A DNA stretch of 64,000 bases, from assembly GCF_017875955.1 (NCBI RefSeq), contig NZ_JAGINK010000001.1, positions 687,001 to 751,000 of the forward strand. The letters run 5' to 3'. The notes under the pieces were generated by a model. It made no database searches. It had not been told where the DNA came from and was given only the letters and a program-made list of their open reading frames with translations. The position numbers were made by a program, and so were the translations under genes. Position 1 is the stretch's first letter. Each line of letters opens with the position of its first letter. This document shows, in pieces, positions 16,684 through 26,031 of the stretch. This DNA comes from Pseudomonas sp. BP8. GTDB taxonomy: Bacteria > Pseudomonadota > Gammaproteobacteria > Pseudomonadales > Pseudomonadaceae.

Positions 16684-17685
16684 ATGATCCGATTAGGCAA
16701 TGCGTTGGTGTCGCTGGAGCGGCGTGAGGCTTTCCTCGAGGGTAAACCGTTGCCGCTCGGTGGGCGCGCCTTCGAAGTGCTGTCCATGCTGATCCGCGCC
16801 AACGGGCGGGTGGTTGGCAAGGAAGAGATGTTCAGCCAGGTCTGGGCCGGTACCGTGGTCGAAGACAACAACCTCCAGGTGCAGATCTCACTGCTGCGCA
16901 AGATGCTTGGCGACAAGCAACTGATCCAGACCGTGGCGCGCCGCGGCTACCGTCTGGCGGTCGATCCGGCTGGCGACCTGTCCTCGTTGGCCCACGCCCA
17001 CCGCGCCTCGTTCAACCTCGATGCCGACGCGCTGGCGCCTGGCGAGGATGGCGCCGCAGTGCCCGTGCTGGTGGTCGACGACGACCCTTCGGTGCGCACT
17101 GCATTGGGCCGCTTGTTCCGCTCGCAGGGCATCGCCCACCGGCTGTACGCCTCGGCCGAAGAGCTGCTGCAGAGCCAGTGCGACACGCCCTATGCCTGCC
17201 TGCTGCTGGACATCAACCTGCCGGCAGCGACGGGGCTTGAGTTGCAGGATCTGCTCGGCAAGCTCGACCTGCCCTGGCCGGTGGTGTTCATGACCGGCTA
17301 CGGCACGGTGCCGATGACGGTGCAGGCAATGCGTGCCGGTGCGGTCGAGGTGTTGACCAAGCCGTTCGATGAACAACAACTGCTGACATTGCTCGATACC
17401 GTGCGCGCCCGTGCGGTCAACGCGGGCAGGGCCTGGCAGCATGCGCGTCATGTGAAGGACAAGTATGGCCGGCTGACCACCCGCGAGCGCGAGGTGTTTG
17501 CGCTGGTGGTCAACGGGCTGTCGCACAAGCAGATCGCCAAGCAGATCGGTACCAGTGAAGTAACCACCAAGGTGCACAAGAAAAACATCATGAACAAGAT
17601 GCAGTCGCGCTCGTTGGTCGATCTGGTCTCGATGCACCAGGTCATCGAAGGCAGCCGCCGTTGCGAGGGCCAGAGCGCCGCATGA
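16684..17685 (+). CDS. Response regulator: winged helix + receiver + LuxR HTH
   Basis: A 333-residue protein with three domains. Residues ~1-95 are an OmpR-type winged helix (FEVLSMLIRANGRVVGKEEM, TVARRGYRLAV). Residues ~118-235 are a receiver with acidic pocket VVDDDPS, phosphoacceptor Asp176 (LLLDINLP) and Lys in VLTKPFD. Residues ~265-325 are a LuxR/FixJ-type helix-turn-helix (LTTREREVFALVVNGLSHKQIA). Having DNA-binding domains of two classes on both sides of the receiver is uncommon. The ATG at 16684 (MIRLGNALVSL) begins the winged helix; its ribosome site is weak (GAGACGATC). It overlaps the next receiver gene by four bases and is divergent from the giant sensor. Confidence 0.9.
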   Translation: MIRLGNALVSLERREAFLEGKPLPLGGRAFEVLSMLIRANGRVVGKEEMFSQVWAGTVVEDNNLQVQISLLRKMLGDKQLIQTVARRGYRLAVDPAGDLSSLAHAHRASFNLDADALAPGEDGAAVPVLVVDDDPSVRTALGRLFRSQGIAHRLYASAEELLQSQCDTPYACLLLDINLPAATGLELQDLLGKLDLPWPVVFMTGYGTVPMTVQAMRAGAVEVLTKPFDEQQLLTLLDTVRARAVNAGRAWQHARHVKDKYGRLTTREREVFALVVNGLSHKQIAKQIGTSEVTTKVHKKNIMNKMQSRSLVDLVSMHQVIEGSRRCEGQSAA

Positions 17686-18068
17686 ACGGGGACCGGCTGG
17701 GCGACAAGGCATCGGTGTGCATCGTTGATGACGATGCGTCGGTGCGCAAGAGCCTGGCCAACCTGCTGCGTTCGGCCGGGTTCGGTACGTTGTTGTTTGC
17801 TTCCGGTGGAGAGTTTCTGGCGTCCGGTCTGGCGCGAGAGGCGGGGTGTGCGCTGCTCGATCTGAAGATGCCGGAACTGGGTGGGCTGGAGATTCAGCGC
17901 GAGCTGGCCGTGCTCGGCTGGGGGTTGCCAGTAATCTGCATGTCGGCGCACTGGAATGACGATGGGCTCGATCAATCGATGCGCGAAGGGGCGGTGGCGT
18001 GTTTGCGCAAGCCGTTCAGCGAAGAGGCGCTGCTCGATGCGGTGGGATTGGCCTTGGGCCGGCACTGA
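17682..18068 (+). CDS. Single-domain response regulator
   Basis: A 128-residue FixJ-type receiver domain without an output domain: acidic pocket VCIVDDDAS, phosphoacceptor Asp60 (CALLDLKMPELGG), and Lys in CLRKPFSEE. Its ATG overlaps the stop of the upstream regulator (ATGA), so the two are translated together. It may compete for or relay phosphate from the neighbouring histidine kinase, acting as a sink or intermediate (inference). Confidence 0.88.
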   Translation: MNGDRLGDKASVCIVDDDASVRKSLANLLRSAGFGTLLFASGGEFLASGLAREAGCALLDLKMPELGGLEIQRELAVLGWGLPVICMSAHWNDDGLDQSMREGAVACLRKPFSEEALLDAVGLALGRH

Positions 18069-18087
18069 CAGTGGTTTGTCAGTGCCG

Positions 18088-18153
18088 GCCCCCTCGCTCC
18101 TACAGTGACTGCGCCGCTATCCCTGTAGGAGCGGGCTTGCCCCGCGAAGAGGC
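18088..18153. repeat. REP pair (type A), one copy truncated
   Basis: A partial left copy (CCTCGCTCCTACAG) faces a complete REP (CCTGTAGGAGCGGGCTTGCCCCGCGAAGAGGCC) between convergent genes. Confidence 0.75.
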
Positions 18154-18205
18154 CCGCACTGATTCACCACAACGGCCCTAACAGATTTTGCCGTTGTACG
18201 ACGAC

Positions 18206-19507
18206 TCAGGTAAACAGATCGACTCCCAGCTGGAACGCAACCCACAACGCCAGACCCGTCGCAAACGCCAGCGCAAGGTTCTCGAACAGGTTGTTGCGAT
18301 ATTCCTTGCTCAGCAGCGACTTCTGGTTGGACATGATCAGCAAGCCCAGCGAAATAACTGGCAAACCGATGATGTTCAGTGCGCTGACACCAATGGTCAG
18401 GGTAACGAAATCGGGCATGCCCGGAATCGACCAGACCAGCGGTGTGACCAGGATGAACAGCATGAACCAACGGTGAGCCGGATCCTTGTGGAACTCCTTG
18501 CCGTACTTGGCGCGACGCTGCGGTTGAACGTGCTGCAGCGCATCGGTAATCAGCATCGGGAAGGCCGTGGTCTTGCCCGAAATGCTGGCGAACAGGGTGG
18601 CGAACACACCGATGAAGAACACGTACCAGCCAATCGGCCCGAAGAACATCTCCAGCGCCTTGCCCAGGTCCGCCAGGGTGTTCACTTCGATACCGTTGGG
18701 CCGCAGGATCTCGGCGCCGACAATCCAGATCGCCAGGTTGATGACGATCCCGACAAACACCGCAAACAGCAGGTCGTTGCGCTGCACGCGCTTGTGTTGC
18801 GGCCCGACCCAACCCTTCTGGCGCATCACGTACGGGTGGACGAAGTTGGCCACCGACCCGGCCACCGCACCAATCACCGAAACCGCCACGAGCATGGCAC
18901 CGTGCACGCCTTCGTCAGGCGGAATGCTGAAGCCGATGGTGCCTTTGACGATGCCGACCACGTCCGGGCCGGACATCACTGCCAGGGCCAGGAAGGCCAG
19001 GGTCATGATCGCCAGCAGGGCTTTCATCACCCCTTCGATCATCGAATAGATATTGCGACCCACCAGCATCCACACGGCGAGCACCACGGCCATGGAACAC
19101 AGCAGCGGGTAGTCGATGCGCAGCAGCATCGCCAGGGATTCGCCCGCGCCCTTGATCATGTAGGCGTTCATCAAGTGGCCCATGATCAGCGCATAACCAA
19201 GCATGAACCAGGCAAATACCGGGTGCAGCTGGGCGTAGCCCTGGAGGATGGTCATCCCCTGGTTATTGCACAGCTGGAAGCGGGCAATGATGTTGACGAT
19301 CAGATAGCGCAGCAGCAGCGAGACCGCCAGCACCCACATCATGGCGTAGCCGTAGTTGGCGCCTGCCACGGATGAAGTGATCAGATCACCGGCGCCGAGC
19401 CATGACAGAACGGCAATGATGCCCGGCCCGAGTAGTTTGACTACACGGGAAAGGCGGCTTTGAGAGGGCGTGGCGGTTTTGCCCTCAACGGAAGGAATGC
19501 TCGTCAT
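18206..19507 (-). CDS. Nramp-related divalent metal transporter with altered motifs
   Basis: A 433-residue inner-membrane protein with about 11 hydrophobic segments and overall Nramp/APC-fold resemblance (LLGPGIIAVLSWLGAGDLI, IGVSALNIIGLPVISLGLL). The two metal-binding signatures of Mn/Fe Nramps are not canonical: TM1 has GAGDLITSS where DPGN is expected, and TM6 has NFVHPYVM where MPH(N) is expected. The substrate may therefore differ (for example Mg2+-type or a non-metal solute), but this is inference. I place the start at 19507, which has GGAG nine bases upstream; an ATG at 19522 has no such site. No linked regulator is obvious other than the LysR gene behind it. Confidence 0.8.
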   Translation of the reverse strand: MTSIPSVEGKTATPSQSRLSRVVKLLGPGIIAVLSWLGAGDLITSSVAGANYGYAMMWVLAVSLLLRYLIVNIIARFQLCNNQGMTILQGYAQLHPVFAWFMLGYALIMGHLMNAYMIKGAGESLAMLLRIDYPLLCSMAVVLAVWMLVGRNIYSMIEGVMKALLAIMTLAFLALAVMSGPDVVGIVKGTIGFSIPPDEGVHGAMLVAVSVIGAVAGSVANFVHPYVMRQKGWVGPQHKRVQRNDLLFAVFVGIVINLAIWIVGAEILRPNGIEVNTLADLGKALEMFFGPIGWYVFFIGVFATLFASISGKTTAFPMLITDALQHVQPQRRAKYGKEFHKDPAHRWFMLFILVTPLVWSIPGMPDFVTLTIGVSALNIIGLPVISLGLLIMSNQKSLLSKEYRNNLFENLALAFATGLALWVAFQLGVDLFT

Positions 19508-19648
19508 CGCGGGTGTCTCCATTATTTTTGTATTGAGAGCCGGCGCAGTCGAACACAGTTGGTAGGATATCGTACAACTAAAAATTATCTATAAATGTTA
19601 CGCGGTGTTTCCAATTAGTCTCGAGCCATTCTGGCCACTTTATGGCCA

Positions 19649-20563
19649 CTATGGCCAGGCTTGCGGGCTGTCAGCTTTGCTGCGAAAGAACTCGCGCAGG
19701 TGCTCGATGAAGAACGACACCTTGGCCGACAGGTTGAGCCGCTCGAGATAGACCGCATAGATATCGGCGGGCGGCGTTTCGTAGTCACTGAGCACCTCGA
19801 CCAGCCGCCCGCTGCGCAGATGCCCGGCGAGGTTCCACTCTGCACGCATGAGAATGCCGTGCCCCTCCAGCGCCCAGTTCAGTGCCACCTCGCCATCGTT
19901 GGTACTCAGGCTACCGCCCACTTTGACCGACTCGGTCAGCTTGCCTCGGCTCAGCCGCCAGCTGCCGAAGGCCGAATCGTTCTGCCGCAACACGATGCAG
20001 TTGTGCTGGGCGAGGTCCTTGGGTTTCTCCGGGTAGCCATGCGCCTGCAGGTACGCCGGCGCCGCGCACAACCGCCGCCGGTTGGCGGCAATCTTGCGCG
20101 CAATCAGGCGTGAATCCGGCAACTCGCCAAAACGGATGGCAACGTCGATGGCGTCATCCGGCAGGTTGATCGGCCGATCGCTCAGCTGCAACTGCACCTC
20201 GATCTCGGGGTAGCGCTTGGCGAATGAAGAGATCGCCGGCCCCACATGGGTGCGGCCAAAGCCCAGCGGCGCATTGACCCGCAGCAGGCCCTTGGGCTCT
20301 GCGCGACTGCTGGAGACCTGGCGTTCCATCTCTTCGATCTCGCCGAGGATGCGCTGTGCATTGACCAGGTACAGCTCGCCCTCGGCCGTCAGGCTGATGC
20401 TGCGTGTGGTGCGGTTGAGCAGACGCACGCCAAGCCGGCGTTCCAGCTGGTTAAGGCGCTTGGACACCGCCGGTGGGGTCAGGTTGAGCTCGCGGGCGGT
20501 CGCCGCCAGGCTGCCGAGCCTCGTCAGCAGGGCGAAAAAGGCCAATTCCGAGGTCGGGCTCAT
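19649..20563 (-). CDS. LysR-family regulator, probable controller of dctA-ttdAB
   Basis: A 304-residue LysR protein with an N-terminal winged helix-turn-helix (LGSLAATARELNLTPPAVSK, LGVRLLNRTTRSISLTAEG) and an effector domain. It is divergent from dctA-ttdA-ttdB with ~190 bp between, the classic layout for a LysR regulator and its target operon. An inverted repeat CTGAA-N17-TTCAG at 20572-20598, next to its own start, is a candidate operator. Tartrate or a C4-dicarboxylate is the likely inducer (inference). There is no sign of truncation. Confidence 0.88.
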   Translation of the reverse strand: MSPTSELAFFALLTRLGSLAATARELNLTPPAVSKRLNQLERRLGVRLLNRTTRSISLTAEGELYLVNAQRILGEIEEMERQVSSSRAEPKGLLRVNAPLGFGRTHVGPAISSFAKRYPEIEVQLQLSDRPINLPDDAIDVAIRFGELPDSRLIARKIAANRRRLCAAPAYLQAHGYPEKPKDLAQHNCIVLRQNDSAFGSWRLSRGKLTESVKVGGSLSTNDGEVALNWALEGHGILMRAEWNLAGHLRSGRLVEVLSDYETPPADIYAVYLERLNLSAKVSFFIEHLREFFRSKADSPQAWP

Positions 20564-20571
20564 AAGTAACT

Positions 20572-20598
20572 CTGAAGACTTAATGAAGTGAATTTCAG
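20572..20598. promoter_or_regulatory. Candidate LysR operator
   Basis: A dyad CTGAA-N17-TTCAG just upstream of the LysR start, in the divergent region facing dctA. Position and symmetry fit, but the match is short. Confidence 0.3.
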
Positions 20599-20753
20599 TG
20601 TATTACAGAACATTTGCAAAACCATTAATTTGTAGGGGTGATTTCCCACAGCACCACTGCGTTCTCTACGCGCCTCCCTCGCCAATGCCTGGCCTTGGGT
20701 AGCGAACGCGCCGCCACGAAAAAATCCGACTCACAACAATAATGCGGAGAAAA

Positions 20754-22082
20754 ATGGCCATGCGATTCCTCGGAAAGCTCTATGTCCAGGTTCTGATTGG
20801 CGTAACCATCGGCATCCTGCTCGGTGTGTTCTGGCCACACGTCGGCGTCGACCTCAAGCCCTTGGGCGACGCCTTCATCAAATTGATCAAGATGGTCTTT
20901 GCCCCGATCATCTTCGCCACGGTGGTGCTCGGCATCGCCAAGATGGACAACATGAAGGAGCTGGGCCGGGTTGGCGTGCGAGCGCTGATCTACTTCGAGA
21001 TCCTCTCGACCTTCGCCCTGGTGCTTGGCCTGATCGTGGTCAACCTGGTCGAACCCGGCAAGGGCATGAACGTCGATCCGGCCACCCTCGACATCGCCAG
21101 CATCTCGACCTACACCTCGGCGGCGACCAGCTCGGGCGGCTTTACCGAGTTCCTGATGAACGTGATCCCGGCGAGCATTACCGATGCCTTCGCCAAGAAC
21201 CAGATCCTGCAGATACTGCTGTTCTCGACCCTGTTCGGTATCGCCCTGTCGCACCTCGGGCCGCGTGGCAAACCCTTTGTCGATGTGCTCGAGGCGTTCT
21301 CCCACGGCATGTTCTACATCGTCGGCCTGGTCATGCGGGTTGCGCCACTGGCGGCCTGCGGGGCGATGGCATTTACCGTCGGCAAGTACGGGCTGGGCTC
21401 GATCGTGTCGCTCGGCAAGTTGATGGCGACCATGTACATCACCTGCTTCCTGTTCGTGGTGATCATCCTTGGCACGATCTGCCGGATGTCCGGTTTCAGC
21501 CTGTGGAAGTTTCTCAAGTACCTCAAGGAAGAGCTGTTCACCGTGCTTGGCACCAGCTCGTCGGAGTCGGTGGTGCCGCAGCTGATGACCAAGCTGGAAA
21601 GGGTCGGCGTGTCCAAGCCGGTGGTCGGCCTGGTGATCCCGTCGGGGCTGACCTTCAACCCGGATGGCCAGTGCATCTACTACACCATGGCGGCGATCTT
21701 CATCGCTCAGGCCACCAACACGCCGCTGACCCTGATGGACCAGCTGATCGTCCTCGGCGTCTTGCTGCTGACCTCCAAAGGGTCGGCGGGGGTCACCGGC
21801 TCGGGCTTCATCACTCTCGCCGCAACCCTGGCGACCATGGACAACATCCCGGTGGCGGGCATGGTCCTGCTGCTCGGCGTCGACCGCTTCATGTCCGAGG
21901 CGCGCGCCATCACCAACACCATCGGCAATGCGGTCGGCACCATGGCGATCGCCAAGTGGGTGGGTGCACTCGATAAGAAAACCATGGACCAGGTGCTCGA
22001 TGGCGGGCCGGTACCGGAGCTCAAGCAAGCTCAGGATGCGCCGCCGCTGAGTACCCAGAGCCCAGTCAAACCAGCCTTGTGA
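20754..22082 (+). CDS. dctA: C4-dicarboxylate:cation symporter DctA
   Basis: A 442-residue inner-membrane protein of the glutamate/dicarboxylate symporter family (DAACS), about the usual length (~430-445). Diagnostic stretches are [18 protein letters not shown], the serine-rich hairpin [16 protein letters not shown], and [19 protein letters not shown] with [14 protein letters not shown] in the substrate and sodium-binding core. GGAG lies just upstream; the ATG at 20754 or the one six bases later could be used. It is followed by ttdA after 19 bp, so here it probably brings tartrate or related C4 acids to the dehydratase. Whether it transports tartrate cannot be read from the sequence. Confidence 0.92.
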   Translation: MAMRFLGKLYVQVLIGVTIGILLGVFWPHVGVDLKPLGDAFIKLIKMVFAPIIFATVVLGIAKMDNMKELGRVGVRALIYFEILSTFALVLGLIVVNLVEPGKGMNVDPATLDIASISTYTSAATSSGGFTEFLMNVIPASITDAFAKNQILQILLFSTLFGIALSHLGPRGKPFVDVLEAFSHGMFYIVGLVMRVAPLAACGAMAFTVGKYGLGSIVSLGKLMATMYITCFLFVVIILGTICRMSGFSLWKFLKYLKEELFTVLGTSSSESVVPQLMTKLERVGVSKPVVGLVIPSGLTFNPDGQCIYYTMAAIFIAQATNTPLTLMDQLIVLGVLLLTSKGSAGVTGSGFITLAATLATMDNIPVAGMVLLLGVDRFMSEARAITNTIGNAVGTMAIAKWVGALDKKTMDQVLDGGPVPELKQAQDAPPLSTQSPVKPAL

Positions 22083-22101
22083 TGCCCTGAGGAGAATAAT
22101 C

Positions 22102-23001
22102 GTGGATAGACAAGCCGCCGTTGAATCACTGACCGATGTCATGGCCAAGTTCACCGCCTATATCGGCAAGCGCCTGCCCAAGGACGTCAAGGAGAAGACC
22201 GCCAAGTTGCGTGCAGCGGAAACCAATCCGCTGGCCATCGCCGTCTATGACTCGATGGCCGAGAACCAGGATTACGCCGACAAGCTCGACCGGCCAAGCT
22301 GCCAGGACACTGGGGTGATCCAGTACTTCATCAGTGCCGGGGCGCGTTTCCCGCTGCTGGGAGAGCTGGAAAGCATCCTGGAGAATGCCACCAAAGAGGC
22401 GACCATCAAGGGCCCGCTTCGGCATAACGCGGTGGAAACCTTCATCGAGAAAAACACCGGCACCAACACGGGCTCGAAGATCCCTTGGCTGGACTGGGAA
22501 ATCATCCCTGATGCGGATCATGCCATCGTCGACGTGTACATGGCCGGTGGCGGTTGCACCTTGCCGGGCTCGGCCAAGGTGTTGATGCCGGGGCAGGGCT
22601 ATGAAGGGGTCACCGAGTTCGTCTTCGATGTGATCACCTCGCGCGGCATCAACGCCTGCCCGCCACTGCTGGTTGGCGTTGGCGTGTCGACCTCGGTCGA
22701 GACCGCCGCACGCTTGTCCAAACGGGCGATCCTGCGTCCGGTCGACTCCAGCCACCCCAACGAAAGCGCGGCAATGATGGAAAAGCTGCTGGAGGATGGC
22801 CTCAACGAAATCGGCATCGGCCCGCAGGGGCTGACCGGCAACAGCAGCGTGATGGGGGTGAACATCGAGTCGTCGGCGCGTCACCCGTCGACCATCGGCG
22901 TTGCCGTGTCGACCGGTTGCTGGGCCCACCGCCGCGGCAAGATCCGCATCAATGCCGACCTGTCCTACGACATCTTCTCGCATGAAGGAGTAGTCCTGTG
23001 A
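22102..23001 (+). CDS. ttdA: L(+)-tartrate dehydratase, alpha subunit
   Basis: A 299-residue class I fumarase-type Fe-S hydro-lyase subunit. It closely follows E. coli TtdA along its length ([17 protein letters not shown] [52 protein letters not shown]). The cysteines in [16 protein letters not shown] and STGCWAHRR are the expected cluster ligands. With TtdB it converts L-tartrate to oxaloacetate and water. The start is GTG, eight bases after GAGGAG. The next gene overlaps it by four bases. A two-subunit fumarase is the alternative, but the match to TtdA and the split layout favour tartrate. Confidence 0.9.
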   Translation: MDRQAAVESLTDVMAKFTAYIGKRLPKDVKEKTAKLRAAETNPLAIAVYDSMAENQDYADKLDRPSCQDTGVIQYFISAGARFPLLGELESILENATKEATIKGPLRHNAVETFIEKNTGTNTGSKIPWLDWEIIPDADHAIVDVYMAGGGCTLPGSAKVLMPGQGYEGVTEFVFDVITSRGINACPPLLVGVGVSTSVETAARLSKRAILRPVDSSHPNESAAMMEKLLEDGLNEIGIGPQGLTGNSSVMGVNIESSARHPSTIGVAVSTGCWAHRRGKIRINADLSYDIFSHEGVVL

Positions 23002-23606
23002 AGAAGATCCTCAGCACCCCGATCAAGGACGAAGACCTGGCTGACCTGAATGTCGGCGACGTGATTTACCTGACCGGCCAGTTGGTGACCTGCCGCGACG
23101 TCGCCCACCGGCGCCTGATCGAGCTCAAGCGTGAGTTGCCAGTGGACTTGCGCGGCGGGGCGATCTTTCATGCCGGGCCGATCGTGCGCAAGAAAGACGA
23201 TGGCAGCTTCGAGATGGTCTCCATCGGGCCGACTACCAGCATGCGCATGGAAAAATTCGAGAAGGAGTTCATCGAGCAGACCGGCGTCAAGCTGATTGTC
23301 GGCAAGGGCGGCATGGGCCCGGAAACCACCACCGGCTGCCTGGAGAACAAGGCGGTGCATGCGGTGTTCCCCGGTGGTTGTGCGGTGCTGGCGGCCACCC
23401 AGGTGGAAGAGATCGTCCGTGCCGAATGGCAGGACCTGGGTATGCCGGAAACGCTCTGGGTGAACCGCGTGCGTGAGTTCGGGCCGCTGATCATTTCGAT
23501 CGATACCAAGGGCAATAACCTGTTCGAGCAGAACAAGTTGCGCTTCAACGAACGCAAGGGCGCGGTGATCGAAAAGATCAACAGCCAGGTGCGGTTCATC
23601 AAGTGA
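22998..23606 (+). CDS. ttdB: L(+)-tartrate dehydratase, beta subunit
   Basis: A 202-residue partner of TtdA with the fumarase C-terminal swivelling domain. Matches to E. coli TtdB include [48 protein letters not shown] and [12 protein letters not shown]. Starts with GTG overlapping the ttdA stop (GTGA), so the subunits are translationally coupled. Cytoplasmic; the product oxaloacetate enters the TCA cycle. Confidence 0.9.
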   Translation: MKKILSTPIKDEDLADLNVGDVIYLTGQLVTCRDVAHRRLIELKRELPVDLRGGAIFHAGPIVRKKDDGSFEMVSIGPTTSMRMEKFEKEFIEQTGVKLIVGKGGMGPETTTGCLENKAVHAVFPGGCAVLAATQVEEIVRAEWQDLGMPETLWVNRVREFGPLIISIDTKGNNLFEQNKLRFNERKGAVIEKINSQVRFIK

Positions 23607-23926
23607 TGTGGCTGCGGGCTGATCACAACATCAACCATCCGCGGATCCTGCAGGAGATTGCCCGGCCCTTCGGGCTGCGCTCAACGCCCGTAAAAGCGGC
23701 GCATACTTTTTAGGAGCGGGCTTGCCCCGCGAAGAGGCCGGTCCAGCCACCGTGGTGTATGGCACCGGCTTCGCCGGTTTTCGCGGGTCAAGTCGGATCG
23801 CCGTACCGCCGCTCCTGCAGGGGCGCGCTGCGTGGCCTGAACCTCCCATGACAGCACATCTACTCAATCATCCCTCAACGATCCCCGGCATAGTCCGCCG
23901 CTGTTCGGATTGCCGAGACGCCCCTT
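23607..23926. other. 320-bp gene-free gap with degenerate REPs
   Basis: Holds a REP remnant at about 23711-23740 (TAGGAGCGGGCTTGCCCCGCGAAGAGGCC), a dyad GCACCGGCTTCGCCGGTTTTCGCGGG, and a diverged facing copy ending GCCGCTCCTGCAGG at 23822. No gene and no clear terminator are visible. Confidence 0.6.
23711..23822. repeat. Degenerate REP pair (type A)
   Basis: A nearly complete right-facing copy and a diverged left-facing copy (TTTTCGCGGGTCAAGTCGGATC). The altered centre AAGTCGGATCGCC also occurs at 53500-53515, so REP subtypes recur. Confidence 0.65.
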
Positions 23927-24337
23927 ATGCCCCGCCCGCAAAAACTCCAATTCCTCGCATCACCCGCCGCCGGCCTGCTGTTCATGCGCGTCGCCGCTGC
24001 GGTGTTGCTACTGCTCATCCACGGCCTGCCAAAACTGCTCAACTGGAGCAGCGAACTGCAACGGATCGAAGACCCGTTCGGCCTCGGCGCTAGCCTGACC
24101 CTCGGCCTCGCCGTGTTCGCCGAAGTGTTCTGCCCGTTGCTGCTGATCCTTGGCATCTGCGCCAGGCTGGCCTGCCTGCCGGTAATCGCCGTGCTGCTGG
24201 TGGCGCTGGTGGTGGTGCACCCGGAGTGGAGCCTTGAGCAAGGGCAGTTCGCCTGGTTGTTCCTGGTGCTGTACGCCGGCTTGGCGCTGACCGGCCCGGG
24301 CCCGTGGGTCGTCAAGCTGCCAGGTGTACCTCGCTGA
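23927..24337 (+). CDS. DoxX-family membrane protein
   Basis: A 136-residue protein with four hydrophobic segments and the DoxX opening (GLLFMRVAAAVLLLLIHGLPKLLNW). DoxX-type proteins are small inner-membrane proteins of diverse or unknown roles, sometimes tied to oxidative stress or thiosulfate:quinone oxidoreduction. The ATG at 23927 has a weak ribosome site (GAGACGCCCCTT). The gene ends 11 bp before the convergent comM gene. No partner is adjacent. Confidence 0.75.
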   Translation: MPRPQKLQFLASPAAGLLFMRVAAAVLLLLIHGLPKLLNWSSELQRIEDPFGLGASLTLGLAVFAEVFCPLLLILGICARLACLPVIAVLLVALVVVHPEWSLEQGQFAWLFLVLYAGLALTGPGPWVVKLPGVPR

Positions 24338-24348
24338 CGGTACTCCGC

Positions 24349-25842
24349 TCAACTGCCTGGCCGGTATTGAAGTGCTTCGGCCAAGTGCGGACGGCCAATC
24401 AACTCGACCTGCTCTAGGTCGGCCAAGGTCCGCGCCACCTTGAGCAAACGGTGCGCGGCACGCAGCGACAAGCTCAAGCGTTCACAGGCGTTCTCCAGCC
24501 AGCGCTGATCCTCTGTGCTCAACAGGCAATGCTGGCGGAGCCCGTTCAAGTCGAGAAAGGCATTGGCGCAGCCCTGGCGGCGCTGCTGACGCTCGCGCGC
24601 CTCGGCCACTACGCTGGCCACGCTGGCGCTGGACTCACCACTGGGGTCGCACCTCAGGACCGTGCTTTCCCGCGCTACGGTCAGGTGCAGGTCGATGCGG
24701 TCTAGCAACGGCCCGGACAGCTTGTTGCGGTAGCGCTGGATCAGCTCGGTGCTGCACCGGCAGCGCCCGGTGGGGTCGCCCAGATAGCCACACGGGCAGG
24801 GGTTCATCGCCGCCACCAGCTGAAAGCGGGCAGGGAAGCGCACCTTGTCCTTGGCCCGCGCTACCACAATCTCGCCACTCTCCAGCGGCTCGCGCAGTAC
24901 CTCGAGTACCCGCCGCTCGAACTCGGGCAGCTCATCGAGAAACAGCACACCATGGTGGGCGAGGGTGATCTCCCCAGGTTGCGGACGGCTGCCGCCACCC
25001 ACCAATGCCGGCCCGGAAGCGGAGTGGTGGGGGTGCCTGAAGGGTCGCTGAGGCCAGCTGTTTAGCGGTGTTCGACCGCTGACTGACTGGATCGCCGCCA
25101 CTTCCAGTGCCTCGCGCTCATCCAGCGGCGGCAACAGCCCGGGCAGGCGACTGGCGAGCAAGGTCTTGCCTGTGCCAGGTGGCCCTGTGAACAGCAGATT
25201 ATGCGCCCCAGCCGCCGCGACCAGCAGCGCTCGCTTCGCCGCCACCTGCCCCTGCACCTCGCTCAAGTCGGGGTAGGGCCGCTGGTGCAACACCAGCCCA
25301 TTGGCTGCATAGGGCGGCAATGGCACCTGCCCGGTGAGGTGTGCCACCAGTTCCAGCAGGTGCCCCACCGCATACACCACCAACCCGCTGGCAAGGCTCG
25401 CCTCCTCGGCGTTGTCCCGCGGCACCACCAGCGCCCGTCCCGCCTCGCGTGCCGCCAGCGCGGCGGGCAATACCCCCTGTACCGCGCGCACAGCCCCGGA
25501 CAGTGCCAATTCACCCAGGCATTCGAGATCGCTCAGCGGCGCCACCGGCACCTGTCCATCGGCAGCCAGAATGCCCAGGGCAATTGCCAGGTCGTAACGC
25601 CCGCCATCCTTGGGCAAGTCAGCCGGGGCCAGGCTCTGGGTGATGCGCCGCGCCGGGTAGTTGAGGCCGGAATTGACGATGGCGCTGCGTACCCGGTCCT
25701 TGCTTTCTTTCACGGTGGCTTCAGGCAGCCCGACCAGGGTCAGGCTGGGCAGGCCGTTGGCCAGATGAGTTTCGACACTGACAGCCGGCGCCTGCACGCC
25801 CACCTGGGCGCGGCTGTAGACAAGGGCAAGGGACATGGACAC
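24349..25842 (-). CDS. comM: ComM/YifB-family Mg-chelatase-like ATPase
   Basis: A 497-residue AAA+ protein. The N-terminal ~170 residues are a Lon-protease-like domain (THLANGLPSLTLVGLPEATVKESKDRVRSA begins the family signature). The AAA+ core has Walker A GPPGTGKT (Lys226), the HPHHSAS and LFLDELPEF motifs, and AMNPCPCGY; a magnesium-chelatase C-terminal domain follows. ComM-type helicases promote branch migration during natural transformation in other bacteria. The length is typical. Start at 25842 with GGAG five bases upstream; a second ATG six bases later is possible. Confidence 0.92.
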   Translation of the reverse strand: MSMSLALVYSRAQVGVQAPAVSVETHLANGLPSLTLVGLPEATVKESKDRVRSAIVNSGLNYPARRITQSLAPADLPKDGGRYDLAIALGILAADGQVPVAPLSDLECLGELALSGAVRAVQGVLPAALAAREAGRALVVPRDNAEEASLASGLVVYAVGHLLELVAHLTGQVPLPPYAANGLVLHQRPYPDLSEVQGQVAAKRALLVAAAGAHNLLFTGPPGTGKTLLASRLPGLLPPLDEREALEVAAIQSVSGRTPLNSWPQRPFRHPHHSASGPALVGGGSRPQPGEITLAHHGVLFLDELPEFERRVLEVLREPLESGEIVVARAKDKVRFPARFQLVAAMNPCPCGYLGDPTGRCRCSTELIQRYRNKLSGPLLDRIDLHLTVARESTVLRCDPSGESSASVASVVAEARERQQRRQGCANAFLDLNGLRQHCLLSTEDQRWLENACERLSLSLRAAHRLLKVARTLADLEQVELIGRPHLAEALQYRPGS

Positions 25843-26031
25843 TCCGTGGTCGCTGAGGGACGCCGCGTCCTGCGGCTTGTGAAGCGTAGAGCGGAGTCGG
25901 GCGTGCAGCCCTGAAAGAGTGCGACCGGATTTTACTAACGGCTACGGCCCTGCGGAACCGGCAGCGCCGGTGCCATCCACCACGGCCGATCCTACAGGGT
26001 TTGCGGCGCCATTGCGGGTGGCGTTACGGGC

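Noticed and set aside
20625..22154. 509-codon open frame antisense to dctA
   Set aside because: Product is His/Asp/Arg-rich with no family resemblance, and it covers a clear dctA gene. Long antisense frames are expected in GC-rich DNA. Similar shadows antisense to amtB, gabD, comM and cyaA were also left out.
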